Positions 34,287-44,295 of a stretch of 64,000 nucleotides of DNA are shown here, in pieces. Position 1 is the stretch's first letter, and every line of letters begins with the position of its first letter. The position numbers and the translations under genes were made by a program. The notes beneath the pieces are model-generated. The model had not been told where the DNA came from. It was given only the letters and a program-made list of their open reading frames with translations, and made no database searches. Source of the stretch: Epibacterium ulvae (lineage in GTDB: Bacteria; Pseudomonadota; Alphaproteobacteria; Rhodobacterales; Rhodobacteraceae); the NCBI RefSeq assembly GCF_900102795.1, contig NZ_FMWG01000003.1:1-64000 (forward strand), given 5' to 3'.

Positions 34287-37145
34287 ATGGCTGAATTGAA
34301 ATCCATCGAAGTGCGCGGCGCGCGTGAACATAACCTGAAGGGCATCGATGTTGATATCCCACGGGATGAATTGGTGGTGATCACGGGCCTGTCTGGATCA
34401 GGTAAATCATCGCTGGCCTTTGATACGATCTATGCCGAAGGGCAGCGGCGCTATGTGGAAAGCCTGTCGGCTTATGCCCGCCAGTTCCTTGATATGATGG
34501 AAAAACCGGATGTGGATCACATCAGCGGGTTGAGCCCTGCGATTTCCATCGAACAAAAGACCACATCAAAAAACCCGCGCTCGACCGTGGGCACCGTCAC
34601 AGAGATTTACGACTATCTGCGCTTGTTGTTTGCCCGTGCAGGTACGCCCTATAGCCCTGCCACGGGCAAGCCGATTGAGGCCCAGCAGGTGCAGGATATG
34701 GTTGACCGGATCATGACGCTGGAGAAGGGCACGCGGGGCTATCTGCTTGCGCCGATCGTGCGGGACCGAAAAGGCGAATATAAGAAAGAGTTCCTTGAGC
34801 TGCGCAAGCAGGGCTTTCAGCGGGTGAAAGTCGATGGTGAATTCTACGAGTTGGACACGCCACCCACATTGGACAAGAAATACCGCCATGACATTGATGT
34901 TGTTGTGGATCGTCTGGTGGTAAAAACTGGCCTTGAAACCCGTCTGGCCGACAGTCTACGCACCGCACTGGATCTGGCCGATGGCATTGCCATTCTGGAA
35001 ACCGTCCCCCGTGACAGTGATCCCGAACGAATTACGTTCAGTGAAAACTTTGCCTGCCCGGTCAGCGGCTTCACCATCCCCGAGATCGAGCCGCGTTTGT
35101 TTTCGTTTAACGCACCCTTCGGAGCCTGCCCGGATTGCGATGGTCTGGGGGTTGAGCTGTTCTTTGATGAACGTCTTGTGGTGCCTGATGCAACCTTGCA
35201 GGTCTATGACGGCGCGCTGGCGCCATGGCGCAAAGGCAAATCTCCTTACTTCCTGCAAACCATTGAAGCGATTGCCAAACATTATGAGTTTGACAAAAGC
35301 ACCCCGTGGAAAGATCTGCCCAAAAAGGTGCAAAAGGTCTTTCTTTACGGATCCGGCAAGGAAGAGATCGAATTCCGCTATGACGAAGGAGGGCGCGTTT
35401 ACAATGTGACCCGCGTCTTTGAAGGCGTTATCCCGAATATGGAGCGGCGCTACCGCGAGACGGATTCAAATTGGATCCGGGAAGAATTTGAACGCTATCA
35501 GAACAATCGCTCTTGCGGCACCTGTGGTGGCTATCGTCTGCGCGAAGAAGCGCTGGCGGTTAAGATCGCTGGTGAACACGTGGGGCAGGTGGTCCAGAAA
35601 TCCATCCGTGAAGCGCTGGCTTGGATTGAAGATGTACCCAATCATCTAACGCCACAAAAGCAGGAAATCGCTCGCGCCATTGTAAAAGAGATCCGCGAAC
35701 GTCTGGGGTTCTTGAACAACGTGGGTCTTGAGTACCTGACGCTGAGCCGCAACAGCGGCACGCTGTCTGGCGGGGAAAGCCAGCGTATTCGTCTGGCTTC
35801 GCAAATCGGGTCAGGGTTGACTGGCGTGTTGTATGTGCTGGACGAGCCTTCGATCGGGCTGCATCAGCGTGACAACGACCGCTTGATCACCACTTTGAAA
35901 AACCTGCGCGATCAGGGCAATACAGTAATTGTCGTCGAACATGACGAAGACATGATCCGTCAGGCGGATTATGTTTTTGATATTGGCCCCGGCGCTGGGG
36001 TCCATGGGGGGCAGGTGGTCAGCCATGGCACGCCAGAAGCGATTACGGCAGACAGTGTTTCCATGACCGGGCAATATCTGGCCGGCACGCGGGAAATCAC
36101 CGTGCCGAGCGAGCGACGGGCCGGAAATGGCAAATCGATCAAGGTGGTAAAGGCCACGGGCAACAACCTCAAAGATGTCACGGCTGAATTTCCTTTAGGT
36201 AAATTTGTCTGTGTGACCGGTGTTTCAGGTGGGGGCAAATCCACGCTGACCATTGAAACCCTGTTTAAAACGGCTTCGATGCGCCTGAACGGTGCGCGTC
36301 AGACACCAGCCCCCTGTGAAACCATCAAAGGGCTGGAGCATCTGGATAAGGTCATCGACATCGACCAGCGCCCCATTGGCCGCACGCCCCGATCAAACCC
36401 TGCAACCTATACCGGAGCATTTACGCCCATTCGGGAGTGGTTTGCTGGCCTGCCTGAAGCAAAGACGCGAGGCTACAAGCCTGGTCGCTTTTCTTTCAAT
36501 GTCAAAGGCGGGCGCTGTGAGGCCTGCCAGGGTGATGGGGTTTTGAAAGTGGAAATGCACTTTCTTCCAGATGTCTATGTCACCTGCGAAACCTGTCAGG
36601 GCGCACGCTACAATCGCGAAACGCTTGAGATCAAATTCAAAGGCAAATCCATTGCGGATGTCTTGCATATGACCGTCGAAGACGCGCAAGAGTTCTTTCA
36701 GGCGGTGCCCTCCATCCGCGATAAAATGGACGCGCTGATGCGGGTGGGCCTTGGCTATATAAAGGTGGGCCAGCAAGCCACAACACTTTCAGGCGGTGAA
36801 GCGCAGCGGGTGAAACTGTCAAAAGAACTGGCCAAACGTTCGACTGGGCGCACGCTTTATATTCTGGATGAGCCGACCACCGGGCTTCATTTTGAAGATG
36901 TGCGTAAACTGTTGGAAGTGCTGCATGAACTGGTCGAGCAGGGCAATAGTGTTGTGGTGATTGAACACAATCTGGATGTGGTGAAAACTGCGGATTGGGT
37001 GATTGATATTGGCCCAGAAGGTGGTGATGGCGGTGGTGAAATCGTGGCAACAGGTACGCCAGAAGACATTGCAACAGAGCCGCGCAGCCATACCGGGCGC
37101 TATCTGAAACCGCTGCTGGAAGCGCAGAAAGTGGCGGCAGAATAA
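34287..37145 (+). CDS. uvrA: excinuclease ABC subunit A
   Basis: 952 residues, standard UvrA length. The two ATPase halves show Walker [17 protein letters not shown] and [10 protein letters not shown], signatures [12 protein letters not shown] and [12 protein letters not shown], and Walker [11 protein letters not shown] and [10 protein letters not shown]. Zinc modules occur as C-x2-C pairs ([16 protein letters not shown] with CETCQGAR). It scans DNA for lesions with UvrB in nucleotide excision repair. Upstream is a canonical SOS box; a GC-rich hairpin follows the stop. Confidence 0.98.
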   Translation: MAELKSIEVRGAREHNLKGIDVDIPRDELVVITGLSGSGKSSLAFDTIYAEGQRRYVESLSAYARQFLDMMEKPDVDHISGLSPAISIEQKTTSKNPRSTVGTVTEIYDYLRLLFARAGTPYSPATGKPIEAQQVQDMVDRIMTLEKGTRGYLLAPIVRDRKGEYKKEFLELRKQGFQRVKVDGEFYELDTPPTLDKKYRHDIDVVVDRLVVKTGLETRLADSLRTALDLADGIAILETVPRDSDPERITFSENFACPVSGFTIPEIEPRLFSFNAPFGACPDCDGLGVELFFDERLVVPDATLQVYDGALAPWRKGKSPYFLQTIEAIAKHYEFDKSTPWKDLPKKVQKVFLYGSGKEEIEFRYDEGGRVYNVTRVFEGVIPNMERRYRETDSNWIREEFERYQNNRSCGTCGGYRLREEALAVKIAGEHVGQVVQKSIREALAWIEDVPNHLTPQKQEIARAIVKEIRERLGFLNNVGLEYLTLSRNSGTLSGGESQRIRLASQIGSGLTGVLYVLDEPSIGLHQRDNDRLITTLKNLRDQGNTVIVVEHDEDMIRQADYVFDIGPGAGVHGGQVVSHGTPEAITADSVSMTGQYLAGTREITVPSERRAGNGKSIKVVKATGNNLKDVTAEFPLGKFVCVTGVSGGGKSTLTIETLFKTASMRLNGARQTPAPCETIKGLEHLDKVIDIDQRPIGRTPRSNPATYTGAFTPIREWFAGLPEAKTRGYKPGRFSFNVKGGRCEACQGDGVLKVEMHFLPDVYVTCETCQGARYNRETLEIKFKGKSIADVLHMTVEDAQEFFQAVPSIRDKMDALMRVGLGYIKVGQQATTLSGGEAQRVKLSKELAKRSTGRTLYILDEPTTGLHFEDVRKLLEVLHELVEQGNSVVVIEHNLDVVKTADWVIDIGPEGGDGGGEIVATGTPEDIATEPRSHTGRYLKPLLEAQKVAAE

Positions 37146-37160
37146 AGGTTTTGCAGTTGG

Positions 37161-37186
37161 CAGGTCGGCGCTATCGCGCCGGCCTG
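37161..37186 (+). terminator. terminator-like hairpin after uvrA
   Basis: CAGGTCGGCGC and GCGCCGGCCTG pair with one wobble around a TATC loop, 16 bases after the uvrA stop. The following T-run is weak. Confidence 0.45.
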
Positions 37187-37201
37187 TCTAAGATTCATGG
37201 A

Positions 37202-37558
37202 TCACTGAATTTTCCATTTCACGGGATTGCCGTTAAAGCCAGAAATGGTCATGCTGTCACGGGTCAGCTCCATGTTGCTGCAGCGGGTGCCTGCAAAAGC
37301 AACCGGGCGTTTGACCGTGCCACAGAATTTCCCATCTTTGATTTCCCACGCACCATCAAGCCGCCATGCCCCCTGTGGGCCGACCTTACCTGTCATGCGA
37401 CCATCTCTTGCAGTTTTGATTGCGGCCTTTCGGTAGATCAGGGTTTTATCAGCAAGCGCGGCAGCGAGCTGCGCATCAGAAGCCGCAAGAGATGTGGGAA
37501 CTGAAATGCTGGCGACAAAAGCACACACAGCAGATGATGGAATAAGCGCCGTCTTCAT
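37202..37558 (-). CDS. small secreted protein of unknown function
   Basis: 118 residues from the ATG at 37558, preceded by GGAGGAAGATCG. A signal peptide (MKTALIPSSAVCAFVASISV) cleaves near SLAA. The mature part repeats short beta-type motifs (GAWRLDGAWEIKDGKFCGTV, then GTRCSNMELTRDSMTISGFNG) with two Cys, suggesting a small disulfide-bonded beta domain. I do not recognise the family. It lies between uvrA and the mmsB end, on the minus strand. Confidence 0.7.
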   Translation of the reverse strand: MKTALIPSSAVCAFVASISVPTSLAASDAQLAAALADKTLIYRKAAIKTARDGRMTGKVGPQGAWRLDGAWEIKDGKFCGTVKRPVAFAGTRCSNMELTRDSMTISGFNGNPVKWKIQ

Positions 37559-37644
37559 CGATCTTCCTCCGTTTCCTAAAAATGGAACTAATTCACAATA
37601 GAAGAAGATCAACGCAGGGTGATCACATAGGGTGCTTTCCTGCT

Positions 37645-38517
37645 CTAGGAGCGGTTACGGGCTTCAAATCGTGGAAGCATTGCAGAAAAGTCTCTCCCTC
37701 GGCCGTCTTCCTCTTCAACAAAACGGGCATAAAGATCCCGCGCCAAAGCACCCATGGGGGTATCTGCATTCACGGTTTGGGCTGCGTGCTGGCTGAGCTG
37801 GAGATCTTTGAGCATCAATTCAGCTGCAAACCCCGGTTGATATCCATTCTCCGCAGGGCTTTGAGGACCAACGCCGGGTGCGGGGCAATAGGCATTCATG
37901 CTCCAGCTGTATCCCGAAGATGTTGAAACTACATCATACATCTTTTGACGATCCAGATCAAGTTTGTCAGCCAACGCAAAGGCTTCACAGGTGGCGATCA
38001 TCGTTGCCCCTAAGATCATGTTATTGCATATCTTTGCGGCCTGTCCTGCACCTGCATCGCCGCAATGGACGGCTTTTTGCCCCATGATGTCAAACAAGGG
38101 GCGCACCCGTTCAACGGCTTTCATAGGGCCACCCACCATAAAGGTGAGCGTGCCTGCAGCCGCACCAGTGATGCCGCCTGAAACCGGCGCATCCAGCGCA
38201 AGAAGAGCGGATTGGCTGGCCAGATCTGCAACCGCACGACTGCTGTCGACATCAACTGTAGAGCAATCCAGAAAGCTTGCCCCCGGCTGCATCACCGGCA
38301 GTACATCATGCGCGACAGACCGTAAGATTTCACCATTCGGCAACATAGTGATGACCACATCCGCCTGTTTGGCCGCATCACGGGCACTTGGTGTTATGGA
38401 GACGCCCGGCACGGTGACGTCAACCTGATCAAAGCCCCAGACCTCATGCCCTGCCGCTGCAAGGTTGGCCGCCATTGGCGCGCCCATATTGCCCAAGCCG
38501 ATAAATCCAATTTTCAT
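37645..38517 (-). CDS. mmsB: 3-hydroxyisobutyrate dehydrogenase
   Basis: 290 residues of the 3-hydroxyacid dehydrogenase family: NAD motif IGFIGLGNMGAPMAANL at 3-20, substrate motif DAPVSGGITGAAAGTL near 120, and catalytic Lys in GAGQAAKICNN. In valine breakdown it oxidises 3-hydroxyisobutyrate to methylmalonate semialdehyde. Its ATG overlaps the hydrolase stop. The other valine genes lie upstream on the same strand. Confidence 0.92.
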   Translation of the reverse strand: MKIGFIGLGNMGAPMAANLAAAGHEVWGFDQVDVTVPGVSITPSARDAAKQADVVITMLPNGEILRSVAHDVLPVMQPGASFLDCSTVDVDSSRAVADLASQSALLALDAPVSGGITGAAAGTLTFMVGGPMKAVERVRPLFDIMGQKAVHCGDAGAGQAAKICNNMILGATMIATCEAFALADKLDLDRQKMYDVVSTSSGYSWSMNAYCPAPGVGPQSPAENGYQPGFAAELMLKDLQLSQHAAQTVNADTPMGALARDLYARFVEEEDGRGRDFSAMLPRFEARNRS

Positions 38518-39575
38518 ATGCTCTCCTCCGGTGAAAGGTGGCTGGTGTCTGATATCACCAACTCATTTGAGCCCAGAGGCGTAAGCATGTGCAAGATCTC
38601 TGATCGCGTCAGCGAAGACAGGGTATGGCGCCAATGGGGCTTGCGGTCTTTGTCGATGATCAAAGCGCGAATACCTTCCAGAAAATCGCCATGTTCCTGT
38701 GCGCGAAAGGTTGCGCGAAATTCAAGCTCTAAGGCGGTTGTGATAGACAAAGGGCCTTTGCGCAGGAGGTGGAGCATCCGCAGCAGCGTGCCCATGGCCA
38801 GAGGGGAGTGACGCAGCATGGCGTCTTTTGCCTTGTTGGCAAAATCATCACCGCTGCTGTCCAGCCTATTTATGATCTCTGCCAGATTGTCTGCTGCAAA
38901 GATGTGATCAATCTGTGCCAGATCCCATTGCGGGGCTGGCACAGAAAGTGCAGCGTTTTTTATGGGCTTCAGATCGCCAGATATCACGAGCTGAGAGATC
39001 AGATCAGACCAGCGCGCGCGCGGGATAAAGTGGTCTGCAAAACCTGCAACAATAGCCTCTGCACCTGTCATCCGAGCAGCCGTCAGTCCAAGATATGCAC
39101 CCAGATGCCCCGGCGCGCGCGCCAAGAGGTATGAGCCGCCCACATCAGGCACCAGTCCCACGGCAACTTCGGGCATGGATATGCGGCTTGTGCCCTCAAC
39201 AATCCGGTGACTGGCATGGCAGCCAACCCCGACGCCGCCCCCCATAACATATCCCTGCAGAAAGCTGACTACAGGCTTGGGATAGTGCGCGATCCGTGCG
39301 TTCATCTGGTATTCGTCGCGCCAGAACTGTTGCGCATAAGCGTAATCGCCTGTGCTGCCACGGGCGTAAATTTCGGCCAGATCACCACCGGCGCAAAATG
39401 CCTTGTCACCTTCCGCATCAAGGATAATGAGGGACACCTCGGGCATGTCCTGCCAGGTTTGCAAAGCCTGATCTATCGCGCGGCACATGTCATAACTTAG
39501 CGCGTTCAAAGCACTGGACCGGGTGAGGGTGATACGGCCTGCACAGCCTTGAATGCGAATAGAAATATCAGCCAT
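38514..39575 (-). CDS. 3-hydroxyisobutyryl-CoA hydrolase (crotonase superfamily)
   Basis: About 353 residues, longer than enoyl-CoA hydratases and with the hydrolase features: FCAGGDLAEIYARG, VVSFLQGYVMGGGVGVGCHASHRI and MPEVAVGLVPDVGGSYLLARAPG. The family is the ECH_2 group typical of 3-hydroxyisobutyryl-CoA hydrolase. ATG at 39575 follows GAGG at good spacing; an ATG at 39590 overlapping the previous stop is the alternative. It supplies the free acid to MmsB. Confidence 0.88.
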   Translation of the reverse strand: MADISIRIQGCAGRITLTRSSALNALSYDMCRAIDQALQTWQDMPEVSLIILDAEGDKAFCAGGDLAEIYARGSTGDYAYAQQFWRDEYQMNARIAHYPKPVVSFLQGYVMGGGVGVGCHASHRIVEGTSRISMPEVAVGLVPDVGGSYLLARAPGHLGAYLGLTAARMTGAEAIVAGFADHFIPRARWSDLISQLVISGDLKPIKNAALSVPAPQWDLAQIDHIFAADNLAEIINRLDSSGDDFANKAKDAMLRHSPLAMGTLLRMLHLLRKGPLSITTALELEFRATFRAQEHGDFLEGIRALIIDKDRKPHWRHTLSSLTRSEILHMLTPLGSNELVISDTSHLSPEESI

Positions 39576-39586
39576 TGCGCCCTCGT

Positions 39587-40732
39587 TCATCGCTGGTCTG
39601 ACAACAGATGACGCGCTGTGATCACGCGCATGATTTCGTTGGTGCCTTCCAAAATCTGATGGACCCGCAGATCGCGCGCAAGCTTTTCAATACCATAATC
39701 CGCAAGATAACCATAGCCGCCATGTAATTGCAGACAGTGATCCACGATCTTTGATCCTGCTTCGGTGACAAATTTCTTTGCCATAGCGCAATGTGTGCTG
39801 GCGTCGGGCGTGTCATGGTCCAGTTTCCAGGCCGCTTGCCGCAAAAAGACACGGGCGGCTTGCAACTCGATTTCCATATCCGCGAGGCGGAATTGCAGCG
39901 CCTGAAACTGATCAATGGATTTACCAAAGGCTTTGCGTTCTGACATGTAGCGCAGCGTTTGATTGAGGGCTGTCTGGGCGGCCCCCAGTGAACAGGCCGC
40001 TATGTTCAAACGTCCGCCATCCAGTCCGGCCATCGCATAAGAAAAGCCTGCGCCTTCTTCGCCCAAAAGGTTGTTCGTAGGAATCGTGCAATCGTCAAAT
40101 TGCACCTGTGTTGTTGGCTGGCTGCGCCACCCCATTTTCTGTTCTGGTGCACCAAAGCTCAGTCCGGGTGTGCCATCAGGTACGTAGACGGCTGAAATCC
40201 CTTTGGGGCCGGCGTCGCCTGTGCGCACCATTACAATATAGCCGTCAGAATAGCTGCCCCCCGAAATGAACGCCTTGCTGCCGTTCAAAACGAACCCTGT
40301 GCTGGATTTTGTCGCTTTGGTTTTTAACGCCGCCGCATCAGAGCCGGAGCCGGGTTCCGTCAGGCAATAAGACAGAAAACACCGCATCGAAAGCACATCA
40401 GGCAAAAGCCTCGCCTTCATCTCGGCGCTGCCGTAGGTGTCGATCATTTTGGCGCACATATTGTGGATGGATAAAAAAGCCGCGACCGATGGGCAGGCCA
40501 TCGAGAGGGCTTCAAACACCAGTGTGGCATCCAACCGCGTTAACCCAGAGCCGCCGGCCTGTTCTGAAACGTAGAGCCCACCAAATCCAAGCGCGCCAAC
40601 CTTGTGCCAAAGGTCTTTTGGTATGGTGCCGTCAGCCTCCCATGAGCGGGCATGGGGCGCGATTTCCTCTTGGCCGAACATGTGCGCCATATCAAAGATC
40701 GCCTGTTGTTCTGCGCTTAGCGAAAAATCCAC
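39587..40732 (-). CDS. acyl-CoA dehydrogenase, probably isobutyryl-CoA dehydrogenase
   Basis: 381 residues. Family motifs are CFLSYCLTEPGSGSDAAAL, FISGGSYSDGYIVMVRTG, and the C-terminal LQLHGGYGYLADYGIEKLARDLRVHQILEGTNEIMR block with catalytic Glu. The start is GTG behind AAGGAGGAG. Context of hydrolase, MmsB and MmsA strongly suggests the valine branch (isobutyryl-CoA to methacrylyl-CoA). A dedicated methacrylyl-CoA hydratase is not in this window. Confidence 0.85.
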   Translation of the reverse strand: MDFSLSAEQQAIFDMAHMFGQEEIAPHARSWEADGTIPKDLWHKVGALGFGGLYVSEQAGGSGLTRLDATLVFEALSMACPSVAAFLSIHNMCAKMIDTYGSAEMKARLLPDVLSMRCFLSYCLTEPGSGSDAAALKTKATKSSTGFVLNGSKAFISGGSYSDGYIVMVRTGDAGPKGISAVYVPDGTPGLSFGAPEQKMGWRSQPTTQVQFDDCTIPTNNLLGEEGAGFSYAMAGLDGGRLNIAACSLGAAQTALNQTLRYMSERKAFGKSIDQFQALQFRLADMEIELQAARVFLRQAAWKLDHDTPDASTHCAMAKKFVTEAGSKIVDHCLQLHGGYGYLADYGIEKLARDLRVHQILEGTNEIMRVITARHLLSDQR

Positions 40733-40854
40733 TACGCTCCTCCTTGCATCTTGAAATGAACATTTGTTCTTTTATAGCAAGATTAACCATCTCCAACAAG
40801 CTGGCGTCAGACATATGCCCCGACGGAACAAGATTTAGATGAGATCACATGACA

Positions 40855-40878
40855 CAAAAAAGGCGCCCAAAGGCGCCT
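40855..40878 (-). terminator. intrinsic terminator after the L,D-transpeptidase gene
   Basis: On the minus strand AGGCGCC and GGCGCCT (40861-40867 / 40872-40878) form a stem with a four-base loop, and a T-run (A-run at 40855-40860 on plus) follows. Confidence 0.75.
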
Positions 40879-40903
40879 GAATTGATCTCACTGTTCTTGT
40901 GCG

Positions 40904-41506
40904 TTATAGCAAACGCACCTGCGTGCCAACTTTGACCAGCGCGTAAAGTTCTTCAACATGTTGATTGTAAAGCCCAATGCACCCGGATGAGCTTTGGCGG
41001 CCGATTTTGCGGGTGTCATGCGTGCCGTGAACCAGATAGGCGGGCCATGTCAGATACATTGCGCGGGTGCCAAGGGGGTTGCCATGGGAGCCGCCTTCCA
41101 TGCGGATCGGCAACGAGGGGTCACGTTCGCGCATAGAGGCTGTGGGGGTCCAGCTGGGATTTTCGCGCTTGCGCACAATTTCGGTATAACCGCGTTTTGT
41201 CAGCTCTTCGGTCAGCGGTACGGAAGAGGGGAACAGGCGATAGGTTTCACCGTCTTCGCCCCAATAATGCAGGGCACGTGATGAGATATCAGCCAGAATG
41301 CACCCAACCCCCAATTTGTCAAAGTGATCCTGCCAGCGTTGTTGCGCAAATGATGAAACATTGCGCTGAACGGGGATCTCTGTGCGGATCTGGGGTTCGT
41401 TTTGTGGGAATGCGTCAGATGACTGCGCGCGCAGCAGGCTTGGCGTTGCCAAAGTCGCGCCCAATCCAAGCAGGGTGCCGCGCCGGGTAAAAGTAGAGCT
41501 GGACAT
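40904..41506 (-). CDS. L,D-transpeptidase (YkuD domain)
   Basis: 200 residues with a twin-Arg signal (TFTRRGTLLGLGATLATPS). The catalytic block is HGTHDTRKIGRQSSSGCIGLYN, holding the His, Ser-Gly-Cys nucleophile and Arg region of ErfK/YbiS-type enzymes. Such enzymes make 3-3 peptidoglycan cross-links or attach lipoproteins to the wall in the periplasm. The gene lies between the two halves of the valine genes on the same strand but has its own terminator. Confidence 0.9.
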   Translation of the reverse strand: MSSSTFTRRGTLLGLGATLATPSLLRAQSSDAFPQNEPQIRTEIPVQRNVSSFAQQRWQDHFDKLGVGCILADISSRALHYWGEDGETYRLFPSSVPLTEELTKRGYTEIVRKRENPSWTPTASMRERDPSLPIRMEGGSHGNPLGTRAMYLTWPAYLVHGTHDTRKIGRQSSSGCIGLYNQHVEELYALVKVGTQVRLL

Positions 41507-41651
41507 GATCGGCCTCGTTCTCAGAACTCGTTTGCACTTGTAATACTGCGTTTATAGGCAACTGGCAAAGGAGCTGAGATCACAATCCTGTAAAGCTTGG
41601 TTAACTTATGGCAAAGAATTGCCGAACCGAAAGCTGCAGGTATCCCGGAAA

Positions 41652-41671
41652 CGGGCGCCACACGGCGCCCG
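41652..41671 (-). terminator. terminator-like hairpin after mmsA
   Basis: CGGGCGCC and GGCGCCCG pair around a four-base loop, 28 bases beyond the mmsA stop; on the minus strand TTTCC follows. The T-tract is short. Confidence 0.45.
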
Positions 41672-41698
41672 GATCTGTTTTGTATCAATCCGTGGATT

Positions 41699-43198
41699 TT
41701 AATCCATCGCTTTAAAGTTCAGCTCGTGGCCGTCTTTGATCCCTGAGAACCAGCGCGAGGTAACGGTTTTGGTCTTGGTGTAGAACTTAAACGCATCTGG
41801 GCCATATTGGTTCAGATCGCCAAAGGCTGATTTTTTCCAGCCACCAAAGCTGTAATAGCTGAGCGGTACAGGAATGGGGAAGTTCACCCCAACCATGCCA
41901 ACATTCACACGGCTGGCATAGTCACGCGCGGTATCGCCGTCAGCGGTAAAGATTGCGGTGCCATTGCCGTAGTCATTTTCCATCACCAGATTGAGCGCGT
42001 CTTCGTATGTGTCAGTGCGCACTTGGCTTAGGACCGGGCCAAAAATCTCTTGCTGATAGATGTCCATGTCTGGGGTCACATTATCAAACAGGGTAGGGCC
42101 GACGTAAAACCCGTCTTCATAACCTTGCAGGTTCAATCCACGGCCGTCTGTGACAAGGGTTGCCCCTTGTTCAACGCCGGAATTGATCAGGCCTTCGATG
42201 CGGTCTTTGGCGGCTGCGGTGATGACGGGACCGTAATCCACATCGTCACCAGCTGTATAGGGGCCTACTTTCAACGCTTCGATCTTGGGTGTTAGTTTTT
42301 CGACCAGACGATCTGCGGTTTCCTGCCCAACCGGCACCGCTACAGAAATCGCCATGCAGCGTTCACCAGCGGCGCCAAAACTGGAGCCAACCAAAGCATC
42401 AGCCGCTTTGTCCAGGTCCGCATCCGGCATGATCACCATGTGGTTTTTCGCACCACCAAAACACTGCGCGCGTTTGCCATTGGTGGCCGCACGGCCATAG
42501 ATATATTGTGCAATCGGGGTAGAGCCTACAAAGCCAACCGCCTGAATGGTGTTATTGTCCAAAAGCGCATCAACCGCGTCTTTGTCTCCATTGATAACTT
42601 GAAGCACGCCTTTGGGCAGGCCCGCTTCATACAGCAGTTCTGCCAGAAGGAAAGCGCAGGTGGGCGTGCGTTCAGATGGTTTCAGAACCATCGCGTTGCC
42701 TGCAACAATCGCGGGTGCCATTTTCCACAAGGGGATCATCGCCGGAAAGTTGAAAGGTGTAATGCCTGCAACAACGCCCAAGGGCTGGCGCATCGCGTAT
42801 ATATCGATGTCGGGGCCCGCGTTATCGGTGTATTCACCTTTCAGCAGCGAGGGGGCGCCCATGCAGACCTCAACCACCTCTAGGCCGCGTTGAATGTCGC
42901 CACGTGCATCTGGCAGAGTTTTACCGTGTTCACGGCTGATAGATTCCGCCAGACGATCCATGTTGTCATTGATAAGCTGTCCAAATTTCATAAAGACCCG
43001 GGCACGGCGCTGCGGGTTCACTTTGGCCCAGGCTTTTTGCGCTTCTGCGGCGCGTGCGACGGCTTCATCGACCTCATCACGCGTGGCCAATTGTACTTTC
43101 AGCTGCAGTTCACCGGTTGCCGGGTTGAAAACATCAGCAAAACGACCAGATGTGCCGTCGATATATTCACCGTCAATATAATGGCTAAGCTGTTGCAT
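41699..43198 (-). CDS. mmsA: methylmalonate-semialdehyde dehydrogenase (CoA-acylating)
   Basis: 499 residues, full length for the family. Motifs are PSERTPTCAFLLAEL, FVGSTPIAQYIYGRA, FGGAKNHMVIMPDADLDKAADALVGSSFGAAGERCMAIS with the active-site Cys, and FNFPAMIPLWKMAPAIVAGNA. Family members convert malonate/methylmalonate semialdehyde to acetyl- or propionyl-CoA. AGGAGGCGCAT precedes the ATG. It is divergent from the LysR gene at 43343, so LysR control is likely. Confidence 0.95.
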   Translation of the reverse strand: MQQLSHYIDGEYIDGTSGRFADVFNPATGELQLKVQLATRDEVDEAVARAAEAQKAWAKVNPQRRARVFMKFGQLINDNMDRLAESISREHGKTLPDARGDIQRGLEVVEVCMGAPSLLKGEYTDNAGPDIDIYAMRQPLGVVAGITPFNFPAMIPLWKMAPAIVAGNAMVLKPSERTPTCAFLLAELLYEAGLPKGVLQVINGDKDAVDALLDNNTIQAVGFVGSTPIAQYIYGRAATNGKRAQCFGGAKNHMVIMPDADLDKAADALVGSSFGAAGERCMAISVAVPVGQETADRLVEKLTPKIEALKVGPYTAGDDVDYGPVITAAAKDRIEGLINSGVEQGATLVTDGRGLNLQGYEDGFYVGPTLFDNVTPDMDIYQQEIFGPVLSQVRTDTYEDALNLVMENDYGNGTAIFTADGDTARDYASRVNVGMVGVNFPIPVPLSYYSFGGWKKSAFGDLNQYGPDAFKFYTKTKTVTSRWFSGIKDGHELNFKAMD

Positions 43199-43279
43199 AT
43201 GCGCCTCCTGAGATCAACTTAGTTGTATCTTAGGCTTGCAAAAATGAGCATAAAAGACGAAAGATATCAAATAGAATTT

Positions 43280-43293
43280 TGCAAAAACGCAAA
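43280..43293. promoter_or_regulatory. candidate LysR-type site between mmsA and its divergent regulator
   Basis: TTGC and GCAA flank AAAAAC (43280-43293), an inverted repeat in the right size range for a LysR box. The same TTGCAAAAA appears again at 43236-43244, nearer mmsA. Confidence 0.4.
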
Positions 43294-43342
43294 GCGTTAA
43301 CACTTGGTAAAACCGAGGGTAAGGACAGGAGGCAGAAGTCGG

Positions 43343-44239
43343 ATGGGACCTCTTTGGGACGATATGAAGGTGTTTCTGGCGGTTGCCCGCGAAGCAAGCC
43401 TTTCGGGGGCAGGGCGGGTGCTGAAAATGGATCCAGCCACCGTAGGGCGTCGGATCAGCCGGTTTGAAGAAGCTATGGATGCAGCCCTGTTTGTCAAAAC
43501 GCCACAAGGTTATGCATTGAATGCGGCAGGGGATCGGTTGCTTGCCCATGCCGAAACCGCAGAACAGGCGATGCGTTCTGGTCAGGAAGCGCTGTCTGGT
43601 CCGTCTGATACCTTGTCAGGGCAAATTCGTCTTGGCGCGCCAGATGGGTGTGCCAATTATGTCTTGCCACAGGTCTGTGCGCGCATTTCAAAAGATCATC
43701 CGGATCTCGATATTCAGATCGTGGCTTTGCCGCGCGGAGTGAACCTTTCGCGACGTGAGGCTGATATGGCGGTTACGGTCAGTGCGCCGACCTCTGGGCA
43801 GCTCTTGGTTCAAAAGATTTGCGACTACAAACTTCATCTGGTGGCCTCGCGCCATTATTTGCGGGATGCAGCACCAATCGAAAATCTGGAAGATCTGAAA
43901 GATCACAAGATGATCGGCTATATTCCTGACATGATTTTTGATCGTGAGTTGGATTATTTGAATGAACTGGGGGTGGAGCGCGTGGCCCTGGCCTCCACGT
44001 CGGTTTCTGTGCAAATTAAACTGGCGGCGCAGGGCGGGGCGCTATGCGTTGCGCATGATTTCTGTCTGCCGTCGCACCGGATGCTACGCAAGATATTGAA
44101 TGACAAGATCAGCCTTACGCGCAGTTTCCATCTGGTTCGCCATCAAGGGGATCAGCGCAGTGAAAGAATAAATCGCTTTGCAGATGCGTTGCAAAAAGGA
44201 ATTCGCGATGAAGTTGAAACACTAGAAGCCTTGACTTGA
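43343..44239 (+). CDS. LysR-family regulator, probably of mmsA
   Basis: 298 residues: HTH (MKVFLAVAREASLSGAGRVLKMDPATVGRRISRFEEAM) with ligand domain starting GQIRLGAPDGCANYVLP. The ATG at 43343 follows AGGACAGGAGG and gives a family-like start MGPLWDDMK; an upstream ATG at 43304 adds an unlikely basic tail. The gene is divergent from mmsA. Its ligand may be a valine catabolite; inference. Confidence 0.85.
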   Translation: MGPLWDDMKVFLAVAREASLSGAGRVLKMDPATVGRRISRFEEAMDAALFVKTPQGYALNAAGDRLLAHAETAEQAMRSGQEALSGPSDTLSGQIRLGAPDGCANYVLPQVCARISKDHPDLDIQIVALPRGVNLSRREADMAVTVSAPTSGQLLVQKICDYKLHLVASRHYLRDAAPIENLEDLKDHKMIGYIPDMIFDRELDYLNELGVERVALASTSVSVQIKLAAQGGALCVAHDFCLPSHRMLRKILNDKISLTRSFHLVRHQGDQRSERINRFADALQKGIRDEVETLEALT

Positions 44240-44295
44240 TCACTTATTACGGCAACGCTTGGAAATACGACAAAAAAATGCGAATGGGAACGTGA

